Assembly (NCBI GenBank): GCA_038843015.1
Contig: JAWBSH010000010.1
Coordinates: 1-45,208, forward strand
DNA length: 45,208 bases
DNA from: Zestosphaera sp.
GTDB taxonomy: Archaea; Thermoproteota; Thermoprotei_A; Sulfolobales; NBVN01
Reading direction: 5' to 3'
This document shows positions 24,742 through 33,272 of this stretch, piece by piece (positions within the stretch are counted from its first letter, which is position 1; each line of letters begins with the position of its first letter). The notes beneath the pieces were generated by a model that searched no databases, was not told the origin of the DNA, and was given only the letters and a program-made list of their open reading frames with translations. Position numbers and translations under genes: made by a program.

Positions 24742-25720
24742 GCTCTGTTATGCTCTTAATGCTTATCCCGAAGCTCACTGCTGCCGCCAAGAATAGAGGG
24801 TACTCACCCAACACGATAAACACTCTAGTCAGGACGCTGAGTAACGCTGCAATACCTCTGCTAATCCCAACTAAGCTTAACACACCCGTCTGTGTTAGCT
24901 CGTAGACACCTATATTTCCTGGCGTGACTATTGGGAGGAGCCATATTATCATGTAGATAGAATCAAATCCTATCACGAGTTGCCAGAAACTTGGCTTGAG
25001 ACCTACTAGGAGAGCAAGCGCGTAGCCGTGAGCAGCATTAGCTACCCTCTCCAGCATCGAAAGTATGGTAGCCCCCAAAACAAAATTGTAACGCTTAACT
25101 AAACTAGAGAAGTCGCTGAGGTACTCCTCATGAATCTTTATATTAGGGTTCTTACCTATCCTTCTATAAAACTTATTTACTAAGGACTCGAGAGACTTGC
25201 TCCTAGGCACCAAAAATAAAGACAAGTTAATTAAGATTAGGGCAGTAGCTGGTAGTATCAAGACTAGTGCACGTGAGATAGGCACGTGTAAACCCACTAT
25301 AGACAATGATAAGAAAGCTAACATAGTCAAGGTAGTCACGAGTCTGTGTGAAGTTATGCCTAGTAACGTCTTGCTGACACTCACAGACGAGTTCTTAGTT
25401 AGCAGAGCGAATTTAACTACTTCAGTAACACCTCCCACAGGAACAACCAATTCCGCGAACACCGACACGTAAGTCACCTTAATGACGTCAGACAGCTTAA
25501 CTCTCTCTACCGCCCTCAATAATACAAAGAAAGTTAACGCGTGGAGAGTGACTGAGGAAATCCTAGTAAGTAACGCTAAAGAAACATAACCGAAGCTCTC
25601 ACTCCTCGTGAGGAGCGTCACGACTTCACCGATGTCGTTAGTATACATGAAAGCAAACAGCAAGACGTAAGACGCGGCAGCGAGCAATAAAGTTATCATT
25701 AACGCTTTATTCACCCTCAT
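24722..25720 (-). CDS. UPF0104 / LPG-synthase-like integral membrane protein
   Basis: 332 residues with about eight hydrophobic segments spread over the length. 'PGNIGVYELTQTGVLSLVGI' near residue 265-285 is the signature of the flippase-like family that includes the membrane domain of MprF and archaeal AglD. It may move a lipid-linked sugar or lipid across the membrane. Promoter: a TATA-like CTTATATTTTC on the minus strand near 25763-25772. The end overlaps the SufT-like start. Confidence 0.75.
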   Translation of the reverse strand: MRVNKALMITLLLAAASYVLLFAFMYTNDIGEVVTLLTRSESFGYVSLALLTRISSVTLHALTFFVLLRAVERVKLSDVIKVTYVSVFAELVVPVGGVTEVVKFALLTKNSSVSVSKTLLGITSHRLVTTLTMLAFLSLSIVGLHVPISRALVLILPATALILINLSLFLVPRSKSLESLVNKFYRRIGKNPNIKIHEEYLSDFSSLVKRYNFVLGATILSMLERVANAAHGYALALLVGLKPSFWQLVIGFDSIYMIIWLLPIVTPGNIGVYELTQTGVLSLVGISRGIAALLSVLTRVFIVLGEYPLFLAAAVSFGISIKSITELVKEWK

Positions 25721-25859
25721 CTCTTAACAGCCCTTACTATGTAATGTCTTTAAGAAGCAGAAAATATAAGTCTAAAGCTTTTTTCATTTAGACAATTGAT
25801 TAATGTAGACTTAAACAATAAAAGAAGGTCTTAACATCTTCTTTCAGGGGTGTTGGTGT

Positions 25860-26633
25860 TTGCCGGCTTTGAGAGAGTGGAGGAGGTATATACCTTCTTC
25901 AATAGATGAAGAAACTAAGTTGCCTAAGCCTGGTCGAGACGAGGACGAGATAACTATGTCTTACGAGACTTTAAGTAAGTTGAGCTCGTCAAGGGATAGC
26001 ACGTATGTCTTTGTTAGTGATTCAAGCGATAACATAGACTTCAGTATAGTTCTTGACTTACTAAACGTAGAGAACCCCTCAGTAATTACTTTCAAGTCTG
26101 TTAGTGAGGGTCTTTACTATAGCTTGAAGAACGCTCCATCAGTCCTCACGGTAGTGAGTAGTAAGCCGCCGGCCGGCGCAGTAAGCATACTCATCAACAA
26201 CAGAGGCAGAATACAGATAACTAAGTATGAGTTAAGGAAAGAGTTTCTAGGTTTTCTTAAAACAGAGATAGTTGATGAGAAAGCTCTGAATGAGCTCGTG
26301 ACGGAAGCCTCGGTAACTACGGCGGCTAAGATACTTTCCAAACTAACTAAGTATAGAGGAGTTAAAAACGGTCACGTAAGCTTAGTGAATGGGTTTATCC
26401 GCAATCCGAGACTTCTTGAAAGAGTGCTATCTTCTCTCAAGTTAAAGAAGGCAGATTCTTCAATAGCTGAGGAGCTCAGGAAGCAAGGTTATGACGTGAA
26501 CTTAGGTACGGCAGTAGCTTTAATAAAAATTGCTGAGAAGTGTTCTGCTAACGAGAAAGTTGTTTACGTAGGAGGCACCATCTCTGAGGGCGTTATAATA
26601 CTTCATATGAAGTGTGTTGGTGATTTAAGTTGA
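25860..26633 (+). CDS. Degenerate HMG-CoA-synthase-like (thiolase fold) protein
   Basis: 257 residues. 'KPGRDEDEITMSYETL' (about 23-38) lines up with the 'DEDxxTxAxEA' start of archaeal HMG-CoA synthases, and the last 60 residues ('IAEELRKQGYDVNLGTAVALIKIAEKCSANEKVVYVGG') follow their C-terminal 'IGNTYSGSxxLGLxxVLxxAxxGxxILxVSYGSGAG' pattern. It is about 90 residues shorter than the enzyme, and the catalytic Cys, His and Glu motifs are missing. It precedes a thiolase and a DUF35 protein, the same trio that forms the archaeal thiolase/HMG-CoA synthase complex. I infer a structural or regulatory relative, not an active synthase. TTG 25860 has GGGGTG with 7 nt spacing. The homology is my reading from memory of the motifs. 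Confidence 0.55.
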   Translation: MPALREWRRYIPSSIDEETKLPKPGRDEDEITMSYETLSKLSSSRDSTYVFVSDSSDNIDFSIVLDLLNVENPSVITFKSVSEGLYYSLKNAPSVLTVVSSKPPAGAVSILINNRGRIQITKYELRKEFLGFLKTEIVDEKALNELVTEASVTTAAKILSKLTKYRGVKNGHVSLVNGFIRNPRLLERVLSSLKLKKADSSIAEELRKQGYDVNLGTAVALIKIAEKCSANEKVVYVGGTISEGVIILHMKCVGDLS

Positions 26634-27772
26634 GGAAGGTCTACGTAGCCGGGGTAGGGATGGTTAGAGTAGGCAAACACGTAGATAAGTCTTTAAGAGA
26701 CTTAGCCGGTGAGGCAGCTCTTAAGGCTATTGAGGAGGCCGGTAATGAAAAGCCTGAAGCAATCGTGGTAGGTAATATGCTGAGTTCTTTAGTTGAGCAA
26801 GAGAATCTTGCGTCACTCATAGGCGATCACATAGGCCTTAGAGGAGCGTGCGGGTTTAAGGTTGAGGGCGCGTGCGGGTCTGGCGGCGTAGCCTTGATGA
26901 CAGGATATTCTTTAGTAGCTTCAGGCCTCTTCAGCAGAGTGCTTGTCGTGGGTGTAGAGAAGCTCTATGAGAGACCCTCAAATGACGTGATTAGAGGGTT
27001 AGCTTACGCGGCTGACGCAGACTACGAGTTACTCTATGGCATTACTTTCTCTGGGTTGAACGCTCTACTAATGCGATACTATATGAATAAATACGAGATT
27101 AAGTATGAGGAGATGGCTTATTGGTCTATTCTCATGCATAAAAACGGTTCTAAGAACCCGTACGCTCAGTTAAGAAATGAGATAACCCTAGACGACGTTT
27201 TGAAGTCTCCTATCATAGCAGACCCGATAAGACTCTACGATTCCTGCCCACTAAGTGACGGGGCGTCAGCCGCGTTTCTAGTTAGTGAGGAAGTCAAGAG
27301 CGTTACAGACACGCCTATCAGCATAGCTGGTGTGAGTAACTCTATAGATAGTGTAGACTTATCATCTAGGCTAGAACTCGACAGCCTACTAGCTTCTAGA
27401 GTTTCTGCAGAGAACGCTTTAAGAATGGCTAAGATAAGCTTAAGAGAAGTGGAGGTCGCCGAGATACATGACGCGTACACGATTACAGCAGCCTTAAGCA
27501 TAGAGTCGATAGGATTTGCTGAGAGGGGTAAGGCGCCTAAAGCCTGGAGCGAGGGGCGATTCAGTCCTGGCGATAAGCCTTCCATAAACCTCTCAGGAGG
27601 TCTGAAGTCGAGGGGGCATCCAGTAGGTGCTACCGGAATTTACCAGCTGGCTGAGGTAGTAATGCAACTAAGAGGAGATTTTCCTGGGGTCTCAGTACCT
27701 GCTGAAGTAGGCTTAACTCAGAACATAGGGGGTACTGGATCTAACGTAACCACGATAATTTTGAGGAGGTGA
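26630..27772 (+). CDS. Archaeal thiolase (acetyl-CoA acetyltransferase-like)
   Basis: 380 residues. 'EGACGSGGVALM' carries the nucleophilic cysteine (about 84), 'AEIHDAYTITAAL' the HDA(F/Y) motif, and 'GGLKSRGHPVGATG' the catalytic histidine. The second cysteine of biosynthetic thiolases is replaced in 'QNIGGTGSNVT', as usual for the SCP-x-like archaeal group. It would condense two acetyl-CoA for the mevalonate pathway, or cleave 3-oxoacyl-CoA. TTG 26630 overlaps the stop codon of the gene before, with GGTGATT upstream. The DUF35 gene follows after 6 nt. Confidence 0.87.
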   Translation: MRKVYVAGVGMVRVGKHVDKSLRDLAGEAALKAIEEAGNEKPEAIVVGNMLSSLVEQENLASLIGDHIGLRGACGFKVEGACGSGGVALMTGYSLVASGLFSRVLVVGVEKLYERPSNDVIRGLAYAADADYELLYGITFSGLNALLMRYYMNKYEIKYEEMAYWSILMHKNGSKNPYAQLRNEITLDDVLKSPIIADPIRLYDSCPLSDGASAAFLVSEEVKSVTDTPISIAGVSNSIDSVDLSSRLELDSLLASRVSAENALRMAKISLREVEVAEIHDAYTITAALSIESIGFAERGKAPKAWSEGRFSPGDKPSINLSGGLKSRGHPVGATGIYQLAEVVMQLRGDFPGVSVPAEVGLTQNIGGTGSNVTTIILRR

Positions 27773-27778
27773 CGAGCT

Positions 27779-28171
27779 ATGACTACTCTCCAGAGAGTAT
27801 GGAGGCTGAAGAACACTATACTCAACTTAATTGCGAGTAGGTGTCCTGTATGCGGCTACATAACATATCCTCCTAAGATTAGGTGTCCTGTATGCGGCTC
27901 TAGAGAACTAAGAGAGGAGAAGTTGCCGCGCGAGGGTGAGGTACTGAGCTATACAGTCATTCAAGTGCCTGCGAAGGGCTTCGAAGAGTTTACACCACTA
28001 GTAATAGCGTTGATTAAGCTGGGTGACGCTAAAGTGTTGTCAGAAGTTGTGGATGTTAAGCCTGAAGAAATGAGTATCGGTATGCGAGTTGTCGCTACTG
28101 TGAGGAGGTCTGCAGAGACTATCGATGGTGGAGTTCCTTACGTGATTAAGTTTAAGCCACTTAGGTTATAA
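27779..28171 (+). CDS. DUF35 zinc-ribbon/OB-fold protein, thiolase partner
   Basis: 130 residues. Two zinc knuckles 'RCPVCG' (about 21-26 and 35-40) form a rubredoxin-like ribbon; 'GEVLSYTVIQVPAKGFEEFTPLVIALIKL' and 'IGMRVVATV' form the OB-fold. In the Methanothermococcus thiolase/HMG-CoA synthase complex such a protein bridges the two enzymes and forms the shared CoA tunnel. The gene order here matches. The two knuckles are encoded by a 20-bp exact direct repeat (27838-27857 and 27880-27899). Confidence 0.87.
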   Translation: MTTLQRVWRLKNTILNLIASRCPVCGYITYPPKIRCPVCGSRELREEKLPREGEVLSYTVIQVPAKGFEEFTPLVIALIKLGDAKVLSEVVDVKPEEMSIGMRVVATVRRSAETIDGGVPYVIKFKPLRL

Positions 28172-28205
28172 ACTCGCGGTGTAGGTTTATGTTGGGTGGT
28201 TCAAA

Positions 28206-28550
28206 TTGGGTTCACCCGAGTATGTGGATTTCTCAGACTTCCAGAAGCTAGATTTGAGGGTTGGCTTAGTCGAGAGTGCTGAGAAGATTCCGGGCTCTAA
28301 GAAGCTAATCAGGTTGATAGTTAACTTAGGTGAGAAAGGGAAAAGACAGCTAATAGCGGGCCTCGCTGAGTGGTATAAACCTGAAGACCTGGTAGGGAAG
28401 TACATCATAGTAGTTTCTAACTTAAAACCAAAAAAGATGATGGGGTTTGAGTCTCAGGGCATGTTACTGGCAGCAGGGTGTGGCGAGAAGGAAGTACCTG
28501 TAATCTTGACTGTTGAGAAGCCCGTGAATCCAGGCACTAAAATATGTTAG
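28206..28550 (+). CDS. tRNA-binding (EMAP/CsaA-like) OB-fold protein
   Basis: 114 residues. 'FQKLDLRVGLVESAEKIPGSKKLIRLIVNLG', 'RQLIAGLAEWY', 'GKYIIVVSNLKPKKMMGFESQGMLLAA' form the tRNA-binding domain found at the C-terminus of MetRS, in Arc1p/EMAP II and stand-alone CsaA. In archaea it often acts as a separate MetRS beta protein; this one probably binds tRNA in trans. TTG 28206 has GGTG with 7 nt spacing. Convergent with ppdK. Confidence 0.85.
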   Translation: MGSPEYVDFSDFQKLDLRVGLVESAEKIPGSKKLIRLIVNLGEKGKRQLIAGLAEWYKPEDLVGKYIIVVSNLKPKKMMGFESQGMLLAAGCGEKEVPVILTVEKPVNPGTKIC

Positions 28551-28599
28551 TTAGTAATTGAACAAATCCAGCACATCAAAATAGCCAGACCTAACGTTT

Positions 28600-31527
28600 T
28601 TAGTCTGAAGCGCTAGTCTTGCCTAGCTTTTCTGAGACAGCTGCTTGAGCTGCTGCCAGCCTAGCCACAACTATTCTGAAGGGTGATGCGCTGACGTAGT
28701 CTAAGCCGGCTTTATGTAGGAACATTATAGATTCTGGGTCGCCACCGTGCTCGCCACATATGCCTACTTCAAGGTTTGGATTAGCTTTCTTACCTTCTCT
28801 AGTCCCTAGCTCTACTAGAGACCCAACCCCGACCACATCTATTGTCTGGAACGGGTTCTCAGGCAGTATTTCGTACTCTAGGTATTGTGGCATGAACTTA
28901 TTCTCGACATCGTCTCTGCTGAAGCTGAACGTAGCTTGCGTTAAGTCGTTAGTGCCGAAGCTGAAGAAGTCTACTTCCTTAGCTATCTCGCCAGCAGTCA
29001 AACAAGCTCTGACTGTTTCAATCATAGTGCCTATCTTGACGTCGCTTAAGTCGACACCGTACTCCTTCTCTACGTCTTTTATTGCTGGTATTATAGCTCT
29101 CTGCTTAACGAACCTAACCTCGTTAACGTGCGCTACCTGAGGTATCATTATCTCTAGGACTGGCTTATACCCTTCTTTCTTTAACTCTGCAGCAGCCTCA
29201 AGCATGGCTCTCGACAAGTAGTAGTAGATTTCAGGGAACGTTACGCCCACCCTAACACCTCTGTGACCCATCATCGGGTTATGCTCTTTGAGAGTAGATA
29301 CTCTCTTGTATAATGCCTCAAGCTTCTTTGCTCTATCTTCAAGCTCTTTAATTACGTTCGGGGTTAAGTCCTTAGCTACTTGAGAGTTATTTAACTCCAG
29401 GTATGCTGTCTTAACCTCGTAAAGTTCTTTCAGTACTTCTTCCGGTGCTGGCAGGAACTCATGTAATGGCGGGTCAATTAACCTTATCACTACTGGGAGT
29501 CCGTCCATTATCTTAAGCATTTCTTTAAAGTCTGGCTTAATCAGCTCGACTAATTTCTTCAGGTGTTCTTCTCTAGCTTCCCTAGTCTCAGAGAGGATCA
29601 CGTTTCTGAGAGCTTCAAGTCTCTCTGGCTTTCTAAACATTCTCTCGATTCTCAGTAATCCTATGCCTTCAGCCCCGAACTTCCTAGCTATGAACGCGTC
29701 TTCAGGCACGTCAGCGTTAGCTCTAACGCCTAGCTTTCTGATGGTGTCAGCCCACTTAAGCAACTTATCAAGCTCAGGTATTATTTCAGGTTCTACAGTC
29801 GGTATCTTGCCTACATACACGTTGCCTGTGTTTCCATCTATCGTTATCCAGTCTCCTTCCTTAACTATCTTACCGTTGACCTCAAACACCTTTCTCTCGT
29901 AGTCTATCTTAATTGCTTCAGCACCAACTACTGCTGGCTTGCCAATACCTCTAGCGACCACCGCAGCATGTGAGGTCATGCCTCCCTTAGAAGTCAGTAT
30001 TCCTACGGCTGCGTAAAAGCCGTGTACGTCGTCAGGCTTTGTCTCAACCCTAACTAAAATGACCTTCTTGCCTTCCCTGGCTTTAAGGACTGCTGTGTCA
30101 GGGTCGAACACTACCTCACCGCTTACAGCTCCTGGTGAGGCAGGTAATCCCTTAGCTATAGGATCTGCTTTAGTCTTAGGGTCTACTCTCGGGTAGAGTA
30201 GCTTCAGTACTATGTCTGGAGAGACCTTCATTATCGCTTCTTCCTTGGTTATTACGCCTTCCTCAGCTAGCTCAACAGCAGTCTTAACTCTAGCTACGGG
30301 AGTCATCTTAGCTACTCTATTCTGGAGGAAGTATAACTTACCTCTCTCTATAGTGAACTCTATGTCCATCACATCCTTATTCAGCTTCTCAAGTAGTTTG
30401 CCAGCTCTTATTAGCTCATCATATATCTCCGGCATCCTTTCTCTGAGCTCTTCTAAGCTTAGCGGGGTCCTAATACCCGCTACTACGTCTTCTCCTTGAG
30501 CGTTAGGCAGGAACTCGCCGTAAGGTCTGTTCTCGCCCGTAGCAACGTCTCTAGTGAAGTAAACACCAGTGCCTGAGTCCCAGCCCATGTTGCCGAAGAC
30601 CATAGTCACGACGTTGACGGCGGTGCAGTCAGCTATGTCTGGGGTTATGTTATTAGCCATCCTGTAGAATATAGCTCTCGGGTTCATCCAAGACCTGAAA
30701 ACAGCTTTTATCGCGAGTTCTAGTTGCTTCCACGGGTCTTGAGGAAACTCACCCCAGTTACTCTTAATGACTTCCTTATACTCCTCAACAACTTTCTTCA
30801 AGTACTCTACTGAGAGCTTCCATAGTCTGGGAGCCACGTCTGCAGGTGGCTGAGCGTCAAGTCTTAAAGTATATTTGGGATACTTAGCCTTAACAGCTTC
30901 TAACTCACTCGCGTAGAGCTTCTCAGCCTGCTCTTTAAATTCTTCCTCATACTTGTCGAAGACTTCATTAAATAGCTCCTCATTAATCTCGAGAACTATC
31001 CTGCCAAACATCGCTAAGAATCTCCTATACGCGTCATAAGCAAACCACTCATTCTCTGTTAGTTTCGCAAGTCCCTTAACTACCTCATCGTTTATTCCTA
31101 AGTTAAGGACTGTGTCCATCATGCCGGGCATGGAGACAGCAGCACCAGACCTGACAGACACTAGCAGGGGGTTCTCAGGAGAGCCGAAAACTTTACCTGT
31201 CTTTTCCTCCAGCTTCTTCATGTATTCTCTTACTTGCGCCATTAAGCCGTTAGGTAACTCCATACCTCTTATTATGTCCCATATTCTCTTGATTAACTGG
31301 TCTCTTACTTGCGGCGGCGGGTTTTTCTCAAGCTCTTTAACTATTGCCTCAATCTCTTCACGCCTACACACGTAGAACTCTCTACAAGCTTGAGTAGTTA
31401 TTATGAAGCCTGGAGGTACTGGAAGACCTAACTGAATCATCTGCGCTAGTGAGGCTCCCTTACCTCCTAATAGCTTCTTGTCTTTCCAGTCAGCTTCTTC
31501 AAAACCATAAACGTACTTGTTACTCAT
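28600..31527 (-). CDS. ppdK: Pyruvate phosphate dikinase
   Basis: 975 residues. Interconverts pyruvate, ATP and phosphate with PEP, AMP and PPi; links glycolysis and gluconeogenesis in many crenarchaea. N-terminal ATP-grasp part begins 'LLGGKGASLAQMIQLGLPVPPGF'. 'LTSKGGMTSHAAVVARGIGKPAVVG' is the phosphohistidine domain. The C-terminal TIM barrel has 'SFGTNDLTQATFSFSRDD' and 'GICGEHGGDP' with the catalytic cysteine. ATG 31527 follows a GTGATAT site. TATA-like TTTAAAAGC lies near 31559-31568. Some 70-100 residues longer than typical bacterial enzymes, mainly in the N-terminal half ('NEWFAYDAYRRFLAMFGR' to 'QPPADVAPRLWK'). Confidence 0.95.
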   Translation of the reverse strand: MSNKYVYGFEEADWKDKKLLGGKGASLAQMIQLGLPVPPGFIITTQACREFYVCRREEIEAIVKELEKNPPPQVRDQLIKRIWDIIRGMELPNGLMAQVREYMKKLEEKTGKVFGSPENPLLVSVRSGAAVSMPGMMDTVLNLGINDEVVKGLAKLTENEWFAYDAYRRFLAMFGRIVLEINEELFNEVFDKYEEEFKEQAEKLYASELEAVKAKYPKYTLRLDAQPPADVAPRLWKLSVEYLKKVVEEYKEVIKSNWGEFPQDPWKQLELAIKAVFRSWMNPRAIFYRMANNITPDIADCTAVNVVTMVFGNMGWDSGTGVYFTRDVATGENRPYGEFLPNAQGEDVVAGIRTPLSLEELRERMPEIYDELIRAGKLLEKLNKDVMDIEFTIERGKLYFLQNRVAKMTPVARVKTAVELAEEGVITKEEAIMKVSPDIVLKLLYPRVDPKTKADPIAKGLPASPGAVSGEVVFDPDTAVLKAREGKKVILVRVETKPDDVHGFYAAVGILTSKGGMTSHAAVVARGIGKPAVVGAEAIKIDYERKVFEVNGKIVKEGDWITIDGNTGNVYVGKIPTVEPEIIPELDKLLKWADTIRKLGVRANADVPEDAFIARKFGAEGIGLLRIERMFRKPERLEALRNVILSETREAREEHLKKLVELIKPDFKEMLKIMDGLPVVIRLIDPPLHEFLPAPEEVLKELYEVKTAYLELNNSQVAKDLTPNVIKELEDRAKKLEALYKRVSTLKEHNPMMGHRGVRVGVTFPEIYYYLSRAMLEAAAELKKEGYKPVLEIMIPQVAHVNEVRFVKQRAIIPAIKDVEKEYGVDLSDVKIGTMIETVRACLTAGEIAKEVDFFSFGTNDLTQATFSFSRDDVENKFMPQYLEYEILPENPFQTIDVVGVGSLVELGTREGKKANPNLEVGICGEHGGDPESIMFLHKAGLDYVSASPFRIVVARLAAAQAAVSEKLGKTSASD

Positions 31528-31615
31528 ATCATATCACTCTTGTGTAATTACTTACTCAAGCTTTTAAATTAAAACTAGTTTATGCTGAGATGATTTATTA
31601 GTACTACTGGAAACA

Positions 31616-33118
31616 CTACTCCTTCTTACTAACGACTAGCTTGAGACTTATAGAGACTTCACCAGCTAGCCACATGCTGATAGTGTTTATTATTTCTCTC
31701 CACTTCCTCAAGACATCAAGGATTTTCGTGTGCGGCGTTATCAGGTAGTATATAAGCATCACGAGAGTCACGTAGAATAGGGGGACTACCTGCACAGAGT
31801 AGAAGCTGTACTGTGTTTTGCCGCCCAGCAACCATAATGCTACGTAAGTTAGGTAGGTGAGCCAGGTAAACGAGTAGCTAACACCTCTGTCTGGTAAGTC
31901 TTTTATTACTGGGATAACCAGTATTGAGAGAGCCGCTGTAAGCAAGTATAAGATTGGGTTGCCGGAAGCTATTAAGTCTGCCACGAATTCTCCCTTACTC
32001 GGGTCCCACACGTAATGGAGTGGGAAGGGATTCCTGCCTATCAGCCAGTCCCAAGGCATTGCCTGAGGAGGCCCGTTAGTAGTCTTAACGCTTAAGTGCC
32101 ACCTGAAGGCCCCCTCAACAGAGGAAGACCACCACTGGAGGAAGCCGTCTCTCAAGATGTATGGAGTGCCTAAAATTATTAACATCACTATAGGCACGTA
32201 AATAATTAGTAAGAAGACTTTAGCAGGCTTGTCTCTCCTTACCCAGTAGAGGGTTGCCGGTAGTGCTGGGAAAGCCCCGCTAAACTTGCTTACGAAACCC
32301 AACCCTATAGAGACTGACGCAAGACTCAGCTTACCTCTCAGAGTGAAGTATAAGGTTAAGATAGTGAATAGCGAAACGAAGATGTCTAGCATAGCGACCA
32401 TACTCAAAGACCTGAAAGTCTTGTCGAAAGCTGTTATTAGCGCGGCTGTGAAGCCTAAAAGTAGCCAAGTACTGTCTTTTATTACTTCCCTAAATATGAG
32501 GAATATAACTACTAAAACTAAAGCGCCCGCAATCACTGACGGTATTCTCCATAGCGAGGGGGAGTCACCGACTGAAATCATAGTAAGAGCTATGAAGTAC
32601 TTGACTAGCGGGGGGTGCTCGAAGTTCATGTAGTCGAGAATGCCTTCAGCGTTCGGGTAGCAGTAACCTACCGCGACTCTCCTGACGCTAGGGTGTGAAC
32701 TCAGGTTACTGAGTAGTTCCGGGCTAATCTCCGCACATAACGCTGAGAGAAACTTGCCGTCTGATTTAAACTTGTAGTATGACTCGTCTTTCACTAAGCT
32801 CCCGTTAAGGTCTGATACTATGTACTTCTTAACGTCAGCGACAGTCTTCAAGTACTCGCTCTCTATCGATGACTTAACAAGCTCTACAGTCACGACAACC
32901 TTGCCAGCAGACGTTGAGGGAGGTCTTAATCCCAGATACTTCGTGAGAGTATTTCTCGCAGCACTCGCATACCAGCACTCATCAGATATGTAATCGGATA
33001 TCCCGGCAGCGTAGCTGTATGTCAGGTAAGCGTAAGTCAGTGGTAACGCGACGATCAACGCTAACGCTAATATCTTGACTTGCCGTTCTCTTAACCTTAA
33101 AGACATCACTCTAACCAC
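31616..33118 (-). CDS. GT39/PMT-like membrane glycosyltransferase
   Basis: 500 residues, about ten transmembrane segments. The first outer loop has the metal and catalytic pair 'SDECWYASA' (about 44-52); the PMT motif 'NFEHPPLVKYF' comes about 110 residues later. This distance is much longer than usual; the stretch between them holds two extra cysteines and reads like a small folded extracellular domain. The enzyme likely transfers a sugar from a dolichyl-phosphate carrier to proteins outside the cell. The GTG at 33118 would be leaderless according to a TATA-like box near 33140-33150; ATG 33106 is the alternative. It lies downstream of the C/D sRNA gene on the same strand. Confidence 0.75.
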   Translation of the reverse strand: MVRVMSLRLRERQVKILALALIVALPLTYAYLTYSYAAGISDYISDECWYASAARNTLTKYLGLRPPSTSAGKVVVTVELVKSSIESEYLKTVADVKKYIVSDLNGSLVKDESYYKFKSDGKFLSALCAEISPELLSNLSSHPSVRRVAVGYCYPNAEGILDYMNFEHPPLVKYFIALTMISVGDSPSLWRIPSVIAGALVLVVIFLIFREVIKDSTWLLLGFTAALITAFDKTFRSLSMVAMLDIFVSLFTILTLYFTLRGKLSLASVSIGLGFVSKFSGAFPALPATLYWVRRDKPAKVFLLIIYVPIVMLIILGTPYILRDGFLQWWSSSVEGAFRWHLSVKTTNGPPQAMPWDWLIGRNPFPLHYVWDPSKGEFVADLIASGNPILYLLTAALSILVIPVIKDLPDRGVSYSFTWLTYLTYVALWLLGGKTQYSFYSVQVVPLFYVTLVMLIYYLITPHTKILDVLRKWREIINTISMWLAGEVSISLKLVVSKKE

Positions 33119-33164
33119 TAATAAAGTTGTGTGAGATGCCCAAATAAAGCCTGAGAACTTAGAG

Positions 33165-33220
33165 ACTCAGTTTCGCAGGGCTTCGCCACTGAGGTCCGTG
33201 TCGGAGGTTGTCATCACCGA
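33165..33220 (-). ncRNA. C/D box guide sRNA
   Basis: On the minus strand the layout is: C box GTGATGA (33217-33211), 12-nt guide (33210-33199), D' box CGGA (33198-33195), 5-nt spacer, C' box GTGGCGA (33189-33183), 12-nt guide AGCCCTGCGAAA (33182-33171), D box CTGA (33170-33167). Total is 51 nt, with two 12-nt guides, which is the standard archaeal geometry. A TATA element at 33243-33249 is about 26 nt before the C box. It should guide 2'-O-methylation of rRNA or tRNA by fibrillarin with L7Ae and Nop5; the D guide would target TTTCGCAGGGCT and modify the residue opposite the fifth guide base from the D box (a G). Target molecules were not identified. Confidence 0.72.
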
Positions 33221-33242
33221 TTTTATCCTAAGTTATAAGCTC

Positions 33243-33250
33243 TTATATAG
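33243..33250. promoter_or_regulatory. Two-way TATA element for the sRNA and ahcY
   Basis: TTATATAG is nearly symmetric. It is 26-27 nt before ATG 33273 on the plus strand and about 26 nt before the sRNA start near 33220 on the minus strand, so one element can serve both. Confidence 0.55.
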
Positions 33251-33272
33251 TTAGTGTGTTAGGCTGGCGATT

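Noticed and set aside
33161-33220. Riboswitch or attenuator hairpin before ahcY on the plus strand
   Set aside because: The plus strand can fold (GACTCAGT with ACTGAGGTC), but the predicted ahcY transcript starts near the ATG, so this segment would not be in its mRNA. The minus-strand C/D sRNA explains it better.
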